Assembly (NCBI RefSeq): GCF_017982655.1
Contig: NZ_JABXYX010000041.1
Location: 1 to 59,739 of the forward strand
Origin: Brasilonema sp. CT11
Lineage (GTDB): Bacteria > Cyanobacteriota > Cyanobacteriia > Cyanobacteriales > Nostocaceae
Direction: 5' to 3'
Length of the DNA stretch: 59,739 nucleotides
Under the pieces are notes generated by a model that made no database searches, was not told where the DNA came from, and saw nothing but the letters and a program-made list of their open reading frames with translations. Both the position numbers and the translations under genes were made by a program. How positions within the stretch are numbered: the first letter of the stretch is position 1; each line of letters begins with the position of its first letter. This document shows, one piece after another, positions 43,018 through 51,948 of the stretch.

Positions 43018-45081
43018 ATGAGAACAACAAGGGGAAAGAAAATATTGGGTGGACGCTACAAGATTGTCAGAGAAATCGCGCGAGGAGGTTTTGGTATAAC
43101 CTATCTTGCTGAAGATACTCAGGCATCCAATTCCCCGTGTGTCATTAAAAAACTCGATCCTCAGAACGCTGATATTGAAACAGCAAAAATATTATTCAAA
43201 AGAGAAGCAAATGCTCTTTTTCATTTGCTACAACAAAACCAACAAATTCCAAAATATTTTGATTACTTTGAGGAAGAGGAAAGTTATTATTTAGTTCAAG
43301 AATATATAGAAGGTAAATCATTGCAGAATCTGCTTGAGAACAGATGGCCTAGAGACAGAGTTATTACTTTTATACGAGAAATACTGGAAATTTTGAGATA
43401 TCTCCATCGAATAAATATTATTCATCGTGATGTAAAACCTTCTAATATCATGCTCAGGAAGGAAGATAGTAAATTTGTCTTGATTGATTTTGGTGCAGTC
43501 AAACAATTAGATCCTAGATATTCATCTCCTCAGCAACAGTTATATACAACTCAAACCATGATTGGCACTCCTGGATATGCTCCACGAGAACAATTGGCAG
43601 GAAAACCAGGCTATAACAGCGACATATATGGTTTAGGGATGACAGCAATTCAGCTGTTGACGGGAATACACCCAAGAAATTTAAGACGTGATATTCAAGA
43701 CAAAATAATATGGTCTGATGAGGTTAATGTCGATCATTTGTTAGCTTCCATTTTAACAAAAATGGTTGACTCAAACCCTGATGAGCGTTATCAATATGTA
43801 GACGAAATTTTCCGAGAGCTTGAGCAAATAACAGTTGTCAATGAACCTATTAATTACAACGATTTTACAACAGATACAGAAATTGAGTCGCAACAAGTAT
43901 CTGAGTTCACGGCAAGACCATATGAGTCAGGAAGTTTTTTCAAGCTTTGGTACCTTTTTATTGTCCTAGGAGCAGCCGGAATTATCCTAGTTGTTATAGA
44001 ATTTATTAATCCATTTATCCGCCCTTTATATTACTTACATCAAGGCGATACTTTCCTGAATTTACATGAACCAGAAAAAGCTCTGAACGAATTTAATACC
44101 CTTATAAGAATCGAACCAAATTCTGCTGAAGCTTGGGAAAAACGAGGAGAAGCTCTTTTTCGCTTAAGACGCCTTTCGGGAGCTTTATTTTCTTATAACA
44201 AAGCCCTGAATATTCAACCAGATTACATCAAAGCTTTAAATAATAAAGGTCAAGTTCTCTCGAACTTAGACAAATATCAAGAAGCCTTAGAAAGTCATGA
44301 GAAGGCACTTAAGCTTGATCCTAACGATGCTGATGCTTGGAGTGGTAAAGGAATAGCTTTGCTTGGCTTGAAAAAGTACCAAGAAGCTTCCCTTGCCTTC
44401 GAGAGAGTTAAGGACATTAGACCAGACACGCCAAGCTTTTGGTATGACCTTGCTATGGCAACAGAACGGTTGCAAAATCCACAAGCTAGCGAATACTTTA
44501 AAGAAGCACTAAACTCTTATGACGATTATCTTAAACAAAATCCACAAGATCCAATTTCTTGGAGTGATCGAGGTAATGTCTTACAAAAGTTAAATCGTCC
44601 TCAAGATGCGCTTGTTTCTTATCAGAAAGCACTGGATATCGATAAAAATTTCTATGAAGCTCTGATCGGTAAAGGCAATATCCTAAGTGGAGGAAACCCT
44701 CAAGAAGCTCTTGTAGTTTATAGTAGAGCCAGTGAAGTTCGTCCGGATGATTATTTACCTTGGTATTATCGTGGGACTTTACTAGCACAACAGTTGCACA
44801 AGAATGAAGAAGGCTTACAATCACTTGACAAAGCCATTGCAAAAAAAAATGACTTCTCTCCTGCCTGGCTGTCCAAAGGAATAGCACTGTCAGAGTTAAA
44901 ACGCTACAATGAAGCATTAGCTGCATTAGACAAAGCTAAAGAGCTTGAACCAAAAAACCCTTATCCTTGGTACTACCGAGGAGAAGTTTTACAGAGTTTA
45001 GGAAAAAAAGCAGAAGCACAACAATCATACAATAAAGCCGTTGAACTTGGATTTCCTCGCGACCAATTACCCAAAAATTAA
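43018..45081 (+). CDS. Membrane Ser/Thr protein kinase with TPR sensor domain
   Basis: 687 residues. The kinase domain at about 14-275 has a glycine loop ARGGFG (21-26), lysine 44/45 in VIKK, catalytic HRDVKPSN (136-143) and DFG (157-159), all intact. A single membrane helix lies near 309-331 (LWYLFIVLGAAGIILVVIEF). Eight or more TPR units follow on the other side (LNNKGQVLSNLDKYQEALES and similar). With the kinase inside, the TPR array would face the periplasm and act as the sensor. It starts 458 bases from divergent tpsB; the arrangement suggests it reads the state of the secreted exoproteins or the CHAT-TPR protein, but this is inference. Confidence 0.88.
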   Translation: MRTTRGKKILGGRYKIVREIARGGFGITYLAEDTQASNSPCVIKKLDPQNADIETAKILFKREANALFHLLQQNQQIPKYFDYFEEEESYYLVQEYIEGKSLQNLLENRWPRDRVITFIREILEILRYLHRINIIHRDVKPSNIMLRKEDSKFVLIDFGAVKQLDPRYSSPQQQLYTTQTMIGTPGYAPREQLAGKPGYNSDIYGLGMTAIQLLTGIHPRNLRRDIQDKIIWSDEVNVDHLLASILTKMVDSNPDERYQYVDEIFRELEQITVVNEPINYNDFTTDTEIESQQVSEFTARPYESGSFFKLWYLFIVLGAAGIILVVIEFINPFIRPLYYLHQGDTFLNLHEPEKALNEFNTLIRIEPNSAEAWEKRGEALFRLRRLSGALFSYNKALNIQPDYIKALNNKGQVLSNLDKYQEALESHEKALKLDPNDADAWSGKGIALLGLKKYQEASLAFERVKDIRPDTPSFWYDLAMATERLQNPQASEYFKEALNSYDDYLKQNPQDPISWSDRGNVLQKLNRPQDALVSYQKALDIDKNFYEALIGKGNILSGGNPQEALVVYSRASEVRPDDYLPWYYRGTLLAQQLHKNEEGLQSLDKAIAKKNDFSPAWLSKGIALSELKRYNEALAALDKAKELEPKNPYPWYYRGEVLQSLGKKAEAQQSYNKAVELGFPRDQLPKN

Positions 45082-45094
45082 AAAAAACAATCTA

Positions 45095-45122
45095 GAATCC
45101 CAGCGTTGGTAGAGTGGGATTC
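45095..45122. terminator. Terminator between convergent kinase and gdh genes
   Basis: An 8-bp stem (GAATCCCA / TGGGATTC) with a 12-base loop. On the minus strand it is followed within 6 bases by a T8 run, so it serves the dehydrogenase gene and may serve both. Confidence 0.65.
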
Positions 45123-45145
45123 TTGACTTGTTTGAGATATTGTGG

Positions 45146-46435
45146 TCATGGGTAAAGGCCGCGATCGCCAAGCGCTTGAGCCACACGACCAACACCCAGC
45201 GTGTAAGCTGCGAGTCTTAGAGGAATTTGCCTATCTAGTGATTGTTGCATGACTTGGCGGTATGCTTGCACCATTAACTGTTCCAATTCCTTATTAACGC
45301 GCTCCTCATCCCAAAATACGTAAGAAAGACCCTGTACCCACTCCAGATAACTCACAACAACACCGCCAGCATTTGCCAAGATATCTGGTAGCACCATCAC
45401 ACCTCTTGCCTCAAGTACTTGGTTTGCAAGGAGAGTCACTGGACCATTAGCGGCCTCTGCAATGATCTTGGCTTGTATTTGATTGGCATTGTCTTCAGTA
45501 ATCTGGTTTTCCAAAGCTGCGGGAATTAAGACATCGCAGGATAAAGTTAGTAAGTCTGCGTTGCTAATTGGTGTTGCTTGCCCAAAACCAACAATGCTCT
45601 TGCGGTTCTCGGCAGCATAAGCTTTTAAAGCTGGGATATCTAGACCATCTTCACAAAAAATTCCCCCAGAACCAGTCGAAACAGCTATTACTTTTGCTCC
45701 GGCTTCGTGTAGTAATAAAGCCGCTGCACTGCCAACATTGCCGAAACCTTGGATAGCTATTCTAGCTCCCACCAGTGACTGACCTTTGTCTGTCAGCGCC
45801 TCGCGGACAATAAACATAACACCGCGTCCAGTCGCCATTTCCCGTCCCCGCGAACCACCGATGGAAATGGGTTTACCAGTCACAACCCCAGGTACGGCGT
45901 GACCGACATTGACTGAGTAGGTATCCATCATCCATGCCATTTCACGCGCTGAAGTTCCCATATCTGGTGCTGGGATGTCTACAGCAGGGCCGATATCTTT
46001 AATCAACTCGCTAGTATAACGACGAGTGATGCGTTCTAATTCATTAACGCTGTAGAGTTTTGGATCTATGGCAATACCTCCTTTGGCACCACCATAAGGA
46101 ATTCCCAAGAGTGCACATTTCCAAGTCATCAGCATTGCCAGGGCTGAAACTTCTCGCAGTGTCACGGCTGGGTGGTAACGAGTACCACCTTTGTAAGGAC
46201 CTAAAATATCGCAGTGTTGTACCCGATGTCCAGCAAGAACTTGCACTTGTCCGTTATCCCGTTTCACAGGAATCGAAACCGTGACAACTTTACGGGGATG
46301 ACTGAGAACCTCCAAAATACCTTGGTCTAGCTGCAATTGTTTTGCCGCTGCTTCTAGGTAGCTACAGGCTTGGTCATATGGGCAAATATACGCTGGAGAC
46401 TCCTGCTCCAACCGAGGTAGAGATGATGAAAGCAT
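45146..46435 (-). CDS. gdhA: Glutamate dehydrogenase (Glu/Leu/Phe/Val family)
   Basis: 429 residues, standard length. The substrate-binding segments GPYKGGTRYHP and TWK106, the catalytic lysine K118 in PYGGAKGG, the proton-transfer aspartate D157 in PAPDMG, and a Rossmann motif GFGNVGSAAA for NAD(P) are all present. The enzyme interconverts glutamate and 2-oxoglutarate plus ammonium. Substrate specificity within the Glu/Leu/Phe/Val group cannot be fixed by eye; glutamate is most likely. It stands as a single-gene unit, convergent with the kinase gene. Confidence 0.9.
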   Translation of the reverse strand: MLSSSLPRLEQESPAYICPYDQACSYLEAAAKQLQLDQGILEVLSHPRKVVTVSIPVKRDNGQVQVLAGHRVQHCDILGPYKGGTRYHPAVTLREVSALAMLMTWKCALLGIPYGGAKGGIAIDPKLYSVNELERITRRYTSELIKDIGPAVDIPAPDMGTSAREMAWMMDTYSVNVGHAVPGVVTGKPISIGGSRGREMATGRGVMFIVREALTDKGQSLVGARIAIQGFGNVGSAAALLLHEAGAKVIAVSTGSGGIFCEDGLDIPALKAYAAENRKSIVGFGQATPISNADLLTLSCDVLIPAALENQITEDNANQIQAKIIAEAANGPVTLLANQVLEARGVMVLPDILANAGGVVVSYLEWVQGLSYVFWDEERVNKELEQLMVQAYRQVMQQSLDRQIPLRLAAYTLGVGRVAQALGDRGLYP

Positions 46436-46990
46436 AATATTTTATCCTCTTCGCAGTTAAGAAGCGCGAAGACTGTGAAAGCTTAGAGTTTTTCTGATTC
46501 ACAGCATCTTTGCGAATCAGATGTGTATGCCTAGCATAGCTTTATTTTCTTGAAAAAAACGGAATTTTGTAAATTTCGTTACAGTTTTACTTTTGCTTAA
46601 CTTGTAGCCGAAAGTGCAAAGCAGAGAACATCATGTCAAGCTAAAAAACTGGAGTTTAGACTAAGAAGCACAAAATAACCCAGTGACGCTGAGTTGAGAA
46701 GAGCCAAACAAAAAAATAAACAAATTAGAAATCAAGAGGATTTTTGCGGCGGAGCGAGGTGGTTTTGCAGTACTGTTTTTAACAATAGGATAACGGATTC
46801 TACGTTGGCGTGATTGTCCAGTCTTCCAAAAATCTTTCTCCTACGCCGCCTTCACAAACACAATCAGGAATAACCTCAGCAGGAACAATAAGCGTTATCC
46901 GATCTTTTCAGTACATTATTTAAGACTTATAAAGAAATATTATATTTTTACCAGGATGAAGATAGATCTAATAACTAGACCAAATCAACT
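46436..46990. other. Intergenic region, nothing recognised
   Basis: 555 bases between the dehydrogenase start and the end of the TPR gene. No open frame with family features and no strong hairpin. It holds the gdhA promoter at the left and marks the edge of the 47-55 kb defence-like block. Confidence 0.45.
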
Positions 46991-48145
46991 TCATCTACCA
47001 AATGGCTGCTCCTTTGCCAAAATTTCATCACACTCAGCCTGCATCTGTCTAATTTTCTCTTGCTTCTGCGTTAGCCCCACTTGACGGTCTAGTCGCACTG
47101 CTAGGGGTAAAGCCCACCGCAACCACTGTCGCGCCTTGTGAATATAATGTTGAGGATTTCCTTGCCGCGCTTGGTAAATGCGAATCTTTGCTATGCCTTC
47201 GTAAACTTCCAGCAGAGCGTCTTCCATAATAATATGACGGGCATACCGCCAAGCCTGAATCCTTGCCTCAGTAGCCTCTGCGATTTGCCTCTGCTCCCAG
47301 AAGATATCGCCTAGTAGCTCGTAAGTATGAAGAATTGGACTTGGCGATTCAATTGACCGTGCCATTTCCAACGACTTGAGAGCGTAGGTTTCCGCTGCGG
47401 CAAAATCTTCTCGCTTCAGCGCTACATACGCTAATCCCTTCCATGCGCGTCGCCGCTCACCAATATGAAACTCATAATCCTCTGCCACTTGTCGATAGTA
47501 ACTTTCAGCATCCTCCAGCTTTTCCATTTCACTCAACAAATCGCCCAAATTTAACAGATGAGTGCTTAAGGTGTAGCCAGGAGCATCTGAATGGCGGCGA
47601 CACAGAGCAAGACCAGCTTCCATCTCTGCCAAGGCAGCTTCCTTGCGTCCTTGGTTTTGCCAGAGTGTACTACGGTTGAGGCGCAACCCAGCAGACCAAT
47701 TTCGCTTACCAATACTGCTTAACCAGTCTAGCCCCCGGTCAATCACCCGCTCTAGTTCAACTGCTTTCATATCTGGCAAGCAGCGACCTACCTCAACAAA
47801 GTCCATGAAGCCGCCTGCCACATACCAAAGGTCATCTTCGCTTAGTTCCCGACTTAACTCTGGGTTGTAGGCAACTTCAATCAACCAGATACAAATCCCT
47901 AGAGCCGTTTGATATTTCCCCTGCATTCGCTGCATAGCAGCAAGCCAAAAGCGTTCTTTTAGCATCAACGACAGGTCATGAATCGATTCTGCTAGTTCCG
48001 CCGCTCTCTGATAGAACTTCTCCGCCTTCGCGTATTGAAGTTCATCTTTACAGTCATTTCCTAGCTGATGCAGTTGCTCAATTTGTTCCCGCTTCTCCTC
48101 ATTTGCCAAGTATGTTTCTATGTCAAAGTCATCAGAATCAAACAT
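46991..48145 (-). CDS. TPR protein coupled to the HSP90-like gene
   Basis: 384 residues, soluble, no signal peptide, all-helical with about seven TPR units (HQLGNDCKDELQYAKAEKFYQRA; LLNLGDLLSEMEKLEDAESY; LLGDIFWEQRQIAEATEA). It starts 4 bases after the stop of the HSP90-TIR-like gene, so the two are translated together. In eukaryotes TPR proteins are the standard co-chaperones of HSP90; those dock on a C-terminal MEEVD tail, which is absent here, so a direct analogy is only suggestive. An adaptor or sensor for the fusion protein is inferred. Confidence 0.8.
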   Translation of the reverse strand: MFDSDDFDIETYLANEEKREQIEQLHQLGNDCKDELQYAKAEKFYQRAAELAESIHDLSLMLKERFWLAAMQRMQGKYQTALGICIWLIEVAYNPELSRELSEDDLWYVAGGFMDFVEVGRCLPDMKAVELERVIDRGLDWLSSIGKRNWSAGLRLNRSTLWQNQGRKEAALAEMEAGLALCRRHSDAPGYTLSTHLLNLGDLLSEMEKLEDAESYYRQVAEDYEFHIGERRRAWKGLAYVALKREDFAAAETYALKSLEMARSIESPSPILHTYELLGDIFWEQRQIAEATEARIQAWRYARHIIMEDALLEVYEGIAKIRIYQARQGNPQHYIHKARQWLRWALPLAVRLDRQVGLTQKQEKIRQMQAECDEILAKEQPFGR

Positions 48146-48149
48146 AGTG

Positions 48150-50780
48150 CTATAGCCGAAAGTGTTTCTTCAAAAAATCCTGGGCATCCATAATAGCTCC
48201 TGCTCTTGTTTGCAGTTTATTCGCCACATCCTGATAGTTCTCTGCGAGAAATGCCTCAACAGTCTGGTAATGACTGGCAAGAGCTTGGGCAATTTCTCGC
48301 TTGCATTCTCCCTTCGACATCAACAAATCCGCTGACAAGTAAATTTTTTTGCGGCTACTCTTTAATTTTTTAACGTCCTCTCGGTTGTCAAAGACTTTTT
48401 TCAACTGAGCAGCCAAAACATCGATTTTTGGATTTTGTTCGTCCCATAGGTAGTTGTTGTATATAATTCCTGCTAAATCAGCTGCAATCTTGTCCTTAGC
48501 ATCCTCACGGCAGAGATAAATCAGCGGGCGATCAGCATAATGACTCATCCTGCCAATCTCCAAAAAGACATTTGGGTTTCCATCGCTGATTTCTGCTATG
48601 TAACAATGACTTCTGGCAATATGCCCTCGAACATTCTCCGTAATTGTCACGCCCCGGTGCGACTCATCCGCCCGAATTACCTGCCATCCGTAAGGCTGAT
48701 CCTCAAGTACCTGTCTCACAGCCTGCAATAGTGGATCATAGCGCTTATCAAAGGGCATAGCAAAAAAGCAGCTGACATGTTCAGTCTGAGAAAATTCTAC
48801 CTGAGCTAATTTATCCCGCAGTTCTTCCATTTCATCAATCAACAGTTTCTCTTTGGCTTCAAACACCTCGCGAATTTCAGTTTCTTTTGCCTTGATTTCC
48901 ATCTTGGCACGAGTCACCTGACCGTTCAACTGCTGCACCTCATCAGTTTGTTTGATCATGCGGTCAATGACTCTAGTGAAACTTTTAAACATCAGCTCGG
49001 CATTCTGTGGGGTGAGAATTTGATTTACCAGCATGATCGAATTGTTGTACATCGCCATGTAAGCATCCCGCGTGTCTTCTGTAGCTGGCATTTTAGCGAG
49101 TTGCTGAATTGTTGGGTTATCCGCATTTAAATACAGCGTCACTGGAATTGATTGTTCGCCTTTAAGGACATCCTTTACTAAGTTTCTGACCTCTTCCGGG
49201 ATCATGATGTTATCCCCCGCTTGCTGAAGTTTCTGGCGACTTTTTGCCGCAGCAGACATCACCGATAGAGCAGGTATTGACTCTGGCTTAAACCGCACTG
49301 CCTTAGCAATGCTACGGCGGTCTGGCATTCCCCGCGTAAACTCCTGTTCCAATTGGCGAAACGCCTTTTGCTCCTCAGCAGTTAGAGGTTCAAATATGAC
49401 ATCTGACTCCCCTATATTCAACTGCCGCAGGCGAATTTCTGGATGCAGTTTGCCATATCGTTCCAAAAAGTCATCCTCAAACACCTGGCTAGCATCCACC
49501 ACCAGCAGTCCCCGCGCGTTGCACAACATATAAAATTGCGTTGCACCGCCTCGCTCATCAAAATACAGCAAATCTGTTTCTGATTGTCTCTGCTTCTTCG
49601 CTTCCTGAAAGTAAGTTGCCAAGTTCATCGGTCCTTGATTGGTTTCAAAGGGAATCAAATCAGCAACAGCATGAAAGAAATTGTCATCCCGCAGTGCCAT
49701 TCCCTTAAGGTGATAGTGATGCCAGTCGCAAAGTTGCTGGAACCGAATCGGGTCATCTTTGGAAAGTTGAGTCAAATGTTTGATAATCGCCTGTCCCAAT
49801 TGCTCTTTAACTTCCTTCTGAATTGAGTCTTGCTGCACCGCATCTCGGGAAGCCGTTAGCGTTAGCGCTGGCGAGTCAATAATACCCCGGACAAATTTTG
49901 CCCAAGAAGGTAACATATCCCGGTTTGCTTCCATGACAAACATCCGCAACTGGTAAATATCCACCAGCCCGGTTGTGTTCACATCGGGAATGCGGTTATC
50001 GGACACATACAGCACCCCATCAACTTTGTAGGGCTTAGTGAAATGAATCGGAATCGTAGACAGGGGATAATCAGGGAACCGCCGCCCCACAAACATCGCC
50101 ATTTCCACAAGTTCTTCTTTGGGGTTTCCATAGCTCTTGTGCCAAGGCGCATTGACGGCATTGGTAGCAGCCTCATCTTCATTGAGGTAAATACTCACGG
50201 GCAGAAAGTCGGCATATTTGCGAATCGCCTTCCGCAACTCGTCCGGCTGTAGCATATCTCGGTAGTTATCATTGATGTACAGTGTCACTGTAGATCCCGC
50301 ATCAGTGCGCTGCCCTGATTGCAGATTGTAGGTCTTTTCGCCGCTGCTCTCCCATCGCCAGGGCGGATTATCAGGCTGCCAAGAAAGTGTTTCTACCACT
50401 ACCCGATCCGCCACAATAAACGCCGACAGTAAACCAATACCAAATTGTCCTATCACCGTCACGTCAGCTTGGCGACCTTTTTGAATCAAGTCTTGCCGAA
50501 AAGCATCCGTACCACTGCGCCCAATCGTTGAGAGGTAGTCTCGTACCTCCTGCTGTGTCATTCCTGCTCCGTTATCGGTGAAGCTAATCGTTGCTCCCTC
50601 CCGGTCAATTTTTACCCTAATCACCCCATCGGGTGCACCATCTGCCTGCAACTCTCGCCTGCGCTTAATCGAGTCGTGGGCGTTTTGCAGCATTTCCCGC
50701 ACAAACACATCGGCTTCTGCGTAGAGATTCTTAGCGAGGAGCTTAATCAAACCCTGTAGATCAATTTGAAATTCATTCAT
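48150..50780 (-). CDS. HSP90/HtpG-type ATPase fused to a TIR/deoxyribosyltransferase-like domain
   Basis: 876 residues from MNEFQIDLQGL. The GHKL ATPase is intact: E29-x3-N33-A-x-D36 (REMLQNAHDS), D69-N-G-A-G73 and GQFGIGLLSAF (111-121). The middle domain keeps the HSP90 arginine motif SRDAVQQ. The normal HtpG C-terminus is followed by a coiled coil (about 610-665) and then, at about 668-785, CFFAMPFDKRYDP ... IRADES ... ARSHCYIAEISDGNPNVFLEIG. That is the Rossmann-like fold shared by TIR-like and nucleoside deoxyribosyltransferase-like domains, with its glutamate in FLEIG. About 90 helical residues end the protein. An upstream ATG at 50828 adds 16 residues outside the fold and is not preferred. 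I read it as a chaperone-type switch controlling a nucleotide- or NAD-directed effector. It is coupled to the TPR gene and divergent from a TIR gene. Confidence 0.85.
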   Translation of the reverse strand: MNEFQIDLQGLIKLLAKNLYAEADVFVREMLQNAHDSIKRRRELQADGAPDGVIRVKIDREGATISFTDNGAGMTQQEVRDYLSTIGRSGTDAFRQDLIQKGRQADVTVIGQFGIGLLSAFIVADRVVVETLSWQPDNPPWRWESSGEKTYNLQSGQRTDAGSTVTLYINDNYRDMLQPDELRKAIRKYADFLPVSIYLNEDEAATNAVNAPWHKSYGNPKEELVEMAMFVGRRFPDYPLSTIPIHFTKPYKVDGVLYVSDNRIPDVNTTGLVDIYQLRMFVMEANRDMLPSWAKFVRGIIDSPALTLTASRDAVQQDSIQKEVKEQLGQAIIKHLTQLSKDDPIRFQQLCDWHHYHLKGMALRDDNFFHAVADLIPFETNQGPMNLATYFQEAKKQRQSETDLLYFDERGGATQFYMLCNARGLLVVDASQVFEDDFLERYGKLHPEIRLRQLNIGESDVIFEPLTAEEQKAFRQLEQEFTRGMPDRRSIAKAVRFKPESIPALSVMSAAAKSRQKLQQAGDNIMIPEEVRNLVKDVLKGEQSIPVTLYLNADNPTIQQLAKMPATEDTRDAYMAMYNNSIMLVNQILTPQNAELMFKSFTRVIDRMIKQTDEVQQLNGQVTRAKMEIKAKETEIREVFEAKEKLLIDEMEELRDKLAQVEFSQTEHVSCFFAMPFDKRYDPLLQAVRQVLEDQPYGWQVIRADESHRGVTITENVRGHIARSHCYIAEISDGNPNVFLEIGRMSHYADRPLIYLCREDAKDKIAADLAGIIYNNYLWDEQNPKIDVLAAQLKKVFDNREDVKKLKSSRKKIYLSADLLMSKGECKREIAQALASHYQTVEAFLAENYQDVANKLQTRAGAIMDAQDFLKKHFRL

Positions 50781-50926
50781 ACATAAACTGAGAATTTGCA
50801 GGATGGAAAGGTTTTTGAGGCGTAGCAATCAGATATCAGTTTTGACTAGTACTTCCTAAGAATGTAGCAATTTTTTAAGCTATTGATTGTTTTAATAGTA
50901 TATACATACTAATACAGAGGAAATTT
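50781..50926. promoter_or_regulatory. Divergent promoter between the HSP90-TIR-like and TIR genes
   Basis: 146 bases shared by the two units. For the plus-strand TIR gene, TTGATT near 50884 and a TATACAT box about 17 bases on look like a sigma-70 promoter; AGAGGAAA precedes the ATG. AGTAT-ATAC-ATACT near the box could be an operator. The compact sharing suggests joint control. Confidence 0.45.
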
Positions 50927-51418
50927 ATGGCAAGAAGCATTTTTTTCAGCTTCCATTACCAAAGGGACATCTTCCGGGTTAACAGAGTTCGCAATCACTA
51001 CCTGACTAAAGGTGGATATCACCTAGCTGGCTACTGGGATCACTCCCTGTGGGAAGAAGTTAAAAAAGAAGGTGATTTAGCTATTAAGCGCATGATCAAC
51101 ACAGGTTTAAAGAATACCTCTGTGACTGTAGTGCTAATTGGCGCTCAAACCGCTGAACGTAGATGGGTTAAGTACGAAATAGAAAAAAGCTATGAGCGTG
51201 GTAACGGAATGCTTGGAATTTATATTCACAACATGAAGTGTGTCACCGGAAGTTCTGACGTTCAAGGTAGAAATCCTTTTGACAATTTTTTTACTGAAGT
51301 TAATAATCAAAATATATACCTTTCACAGATTTACCCTACTTACAACTGGGTATACGATGACGGTTACAATAATTTCAGTACCTGGGTCGAAAGAGCAGCA
51401 ATAGCCGTTGGAAAGTAA
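50927..51418 (+). CDS. ThsB-like TIR protein (MTH538 TIR-like fold)
   Basis: 163 residues. The N-terminus RSIFFSFHYQRD ... FRVNRVRNHY, SLWEEVKKEGD ... IKRMINTGLKNTSVTVVLIG and RRWVKYEIEKSYERGNGMLGIYIH match Thoeris ThsB along the whole length. Glu84 in YEIEKS is at the place of the ThsB catalytic glutamate. In Thoeris, phage infection makes ThsB convert NAD+ to a cyclic ADP-ribose isomer that activates ThsA, a SIR2- or membrane-type effector. No SIR2-SLOG or macro-domain gene is found nearby; instead a membrane-protein gene starts directly after its stop codon. An AGAGG ribosome-binding site supports the start. Confidence 0.88.
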   Translation: MARSIFFSFHYQRDIFRVNRVRNHYLTKGGYHLAGYWDHSLWEEVKKEGDLAIKRMINTGLKNTSVTVVLIGAQTAERRWVKYEIEKSYERGNGMLGIYIHNMKCVTGSSDVQGRNPFDNFFTEVNNQNIYLSQIYPTYNWVYDDGYNNFSTWVERAAIAVGK

Positions 51419-51880
51419 GTGAGTAACCCCAATCATCAGCCACAAATAGCCAATCTAACGCCTGAGTCTAACTCAGTGCAGAGTTACCTGAGTATCTTGC
51501 AAGGAATCATCACCCGTTTGGCAAGCAACAGCACTAACTGCAAAACCTGGTGTATTTCCCTGGTTTCCGCGATTTTGGTTGTTATTGCAGATAAAAACAA
51601 GCCGAATTACGCCTGGATAACTCTGGTTCCTATAATTCTTTTCTTTTTACTTGATGCTTACTATTTAGCTCAAGAAAGAAGCTTTCGAGCAATTTATAAC
51701 AATTTCATTGAAGCCTTGCACTCTGGTAACGCAACCACTAAAAATCTATTCGTTTTAGTACCTATGAGAGGCTTCAACGTAGTTAAAGCATTGTTTGATG
51801 CTAGCCTTTCGTTTGCTGTCTATCCGTTTTATCTGACGCTTGTTGTAACGGTGATTATTGCACGATATCTGATTTTGTAG
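51419..51880 (+). CDS. Small membrane protein, putative effector of the TIR protein
   Basis: 153 residues starting at GTG immediately after the TIR stop (no gap), so translation is coupled. A soluble helix with YLSILQGIITRLASNS comes first, then helices at about 41-58 and 64-83 (WITLVPIILFFLLDAYYLA), an amphipathic middle, and a C-terminal helix (FYLTLVVTVIIARYLIL). I recognise the QGII-R-A-NS ... LD-YYL-QER pattern as a family of small membrane proteins seen next to TIR-like genes in other bacteria, but know no proven function. By analogy with Thoeris and SLATT effectors, it would be opened by the TIR signal and depolarise or permeabilise the membrane. It shows no ligand domain of known type. 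Confidence 0.65.
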   Translation: MSNPNHQPQIANLTPESNSVQSYLSILQGIITRLASNSTNCKTWCISLVSAILVVIADKNKPNYAWITLVPIILFFLLDAYYLAQERSFRAIYNNFIEALHSGNATTKNLFVLVPMRGFNVVKALFDASLSFAVYPFYLTLVVTVIIARYLIL

Positions 51881-51948
51881 AATGAGAGCGATCACTCTAC
51901 GGATACTACACTCTGTTTGCAGGGGGAATCAATTCATCTTCTTATTTT

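Noticed and set aside
50927-51880. Complete canonical Thoeris (ThsA + ThsB)
   Set aside because: No SIR2-SLOG or macro-domain ThsA gene occurs in the surrounding 8 kb.
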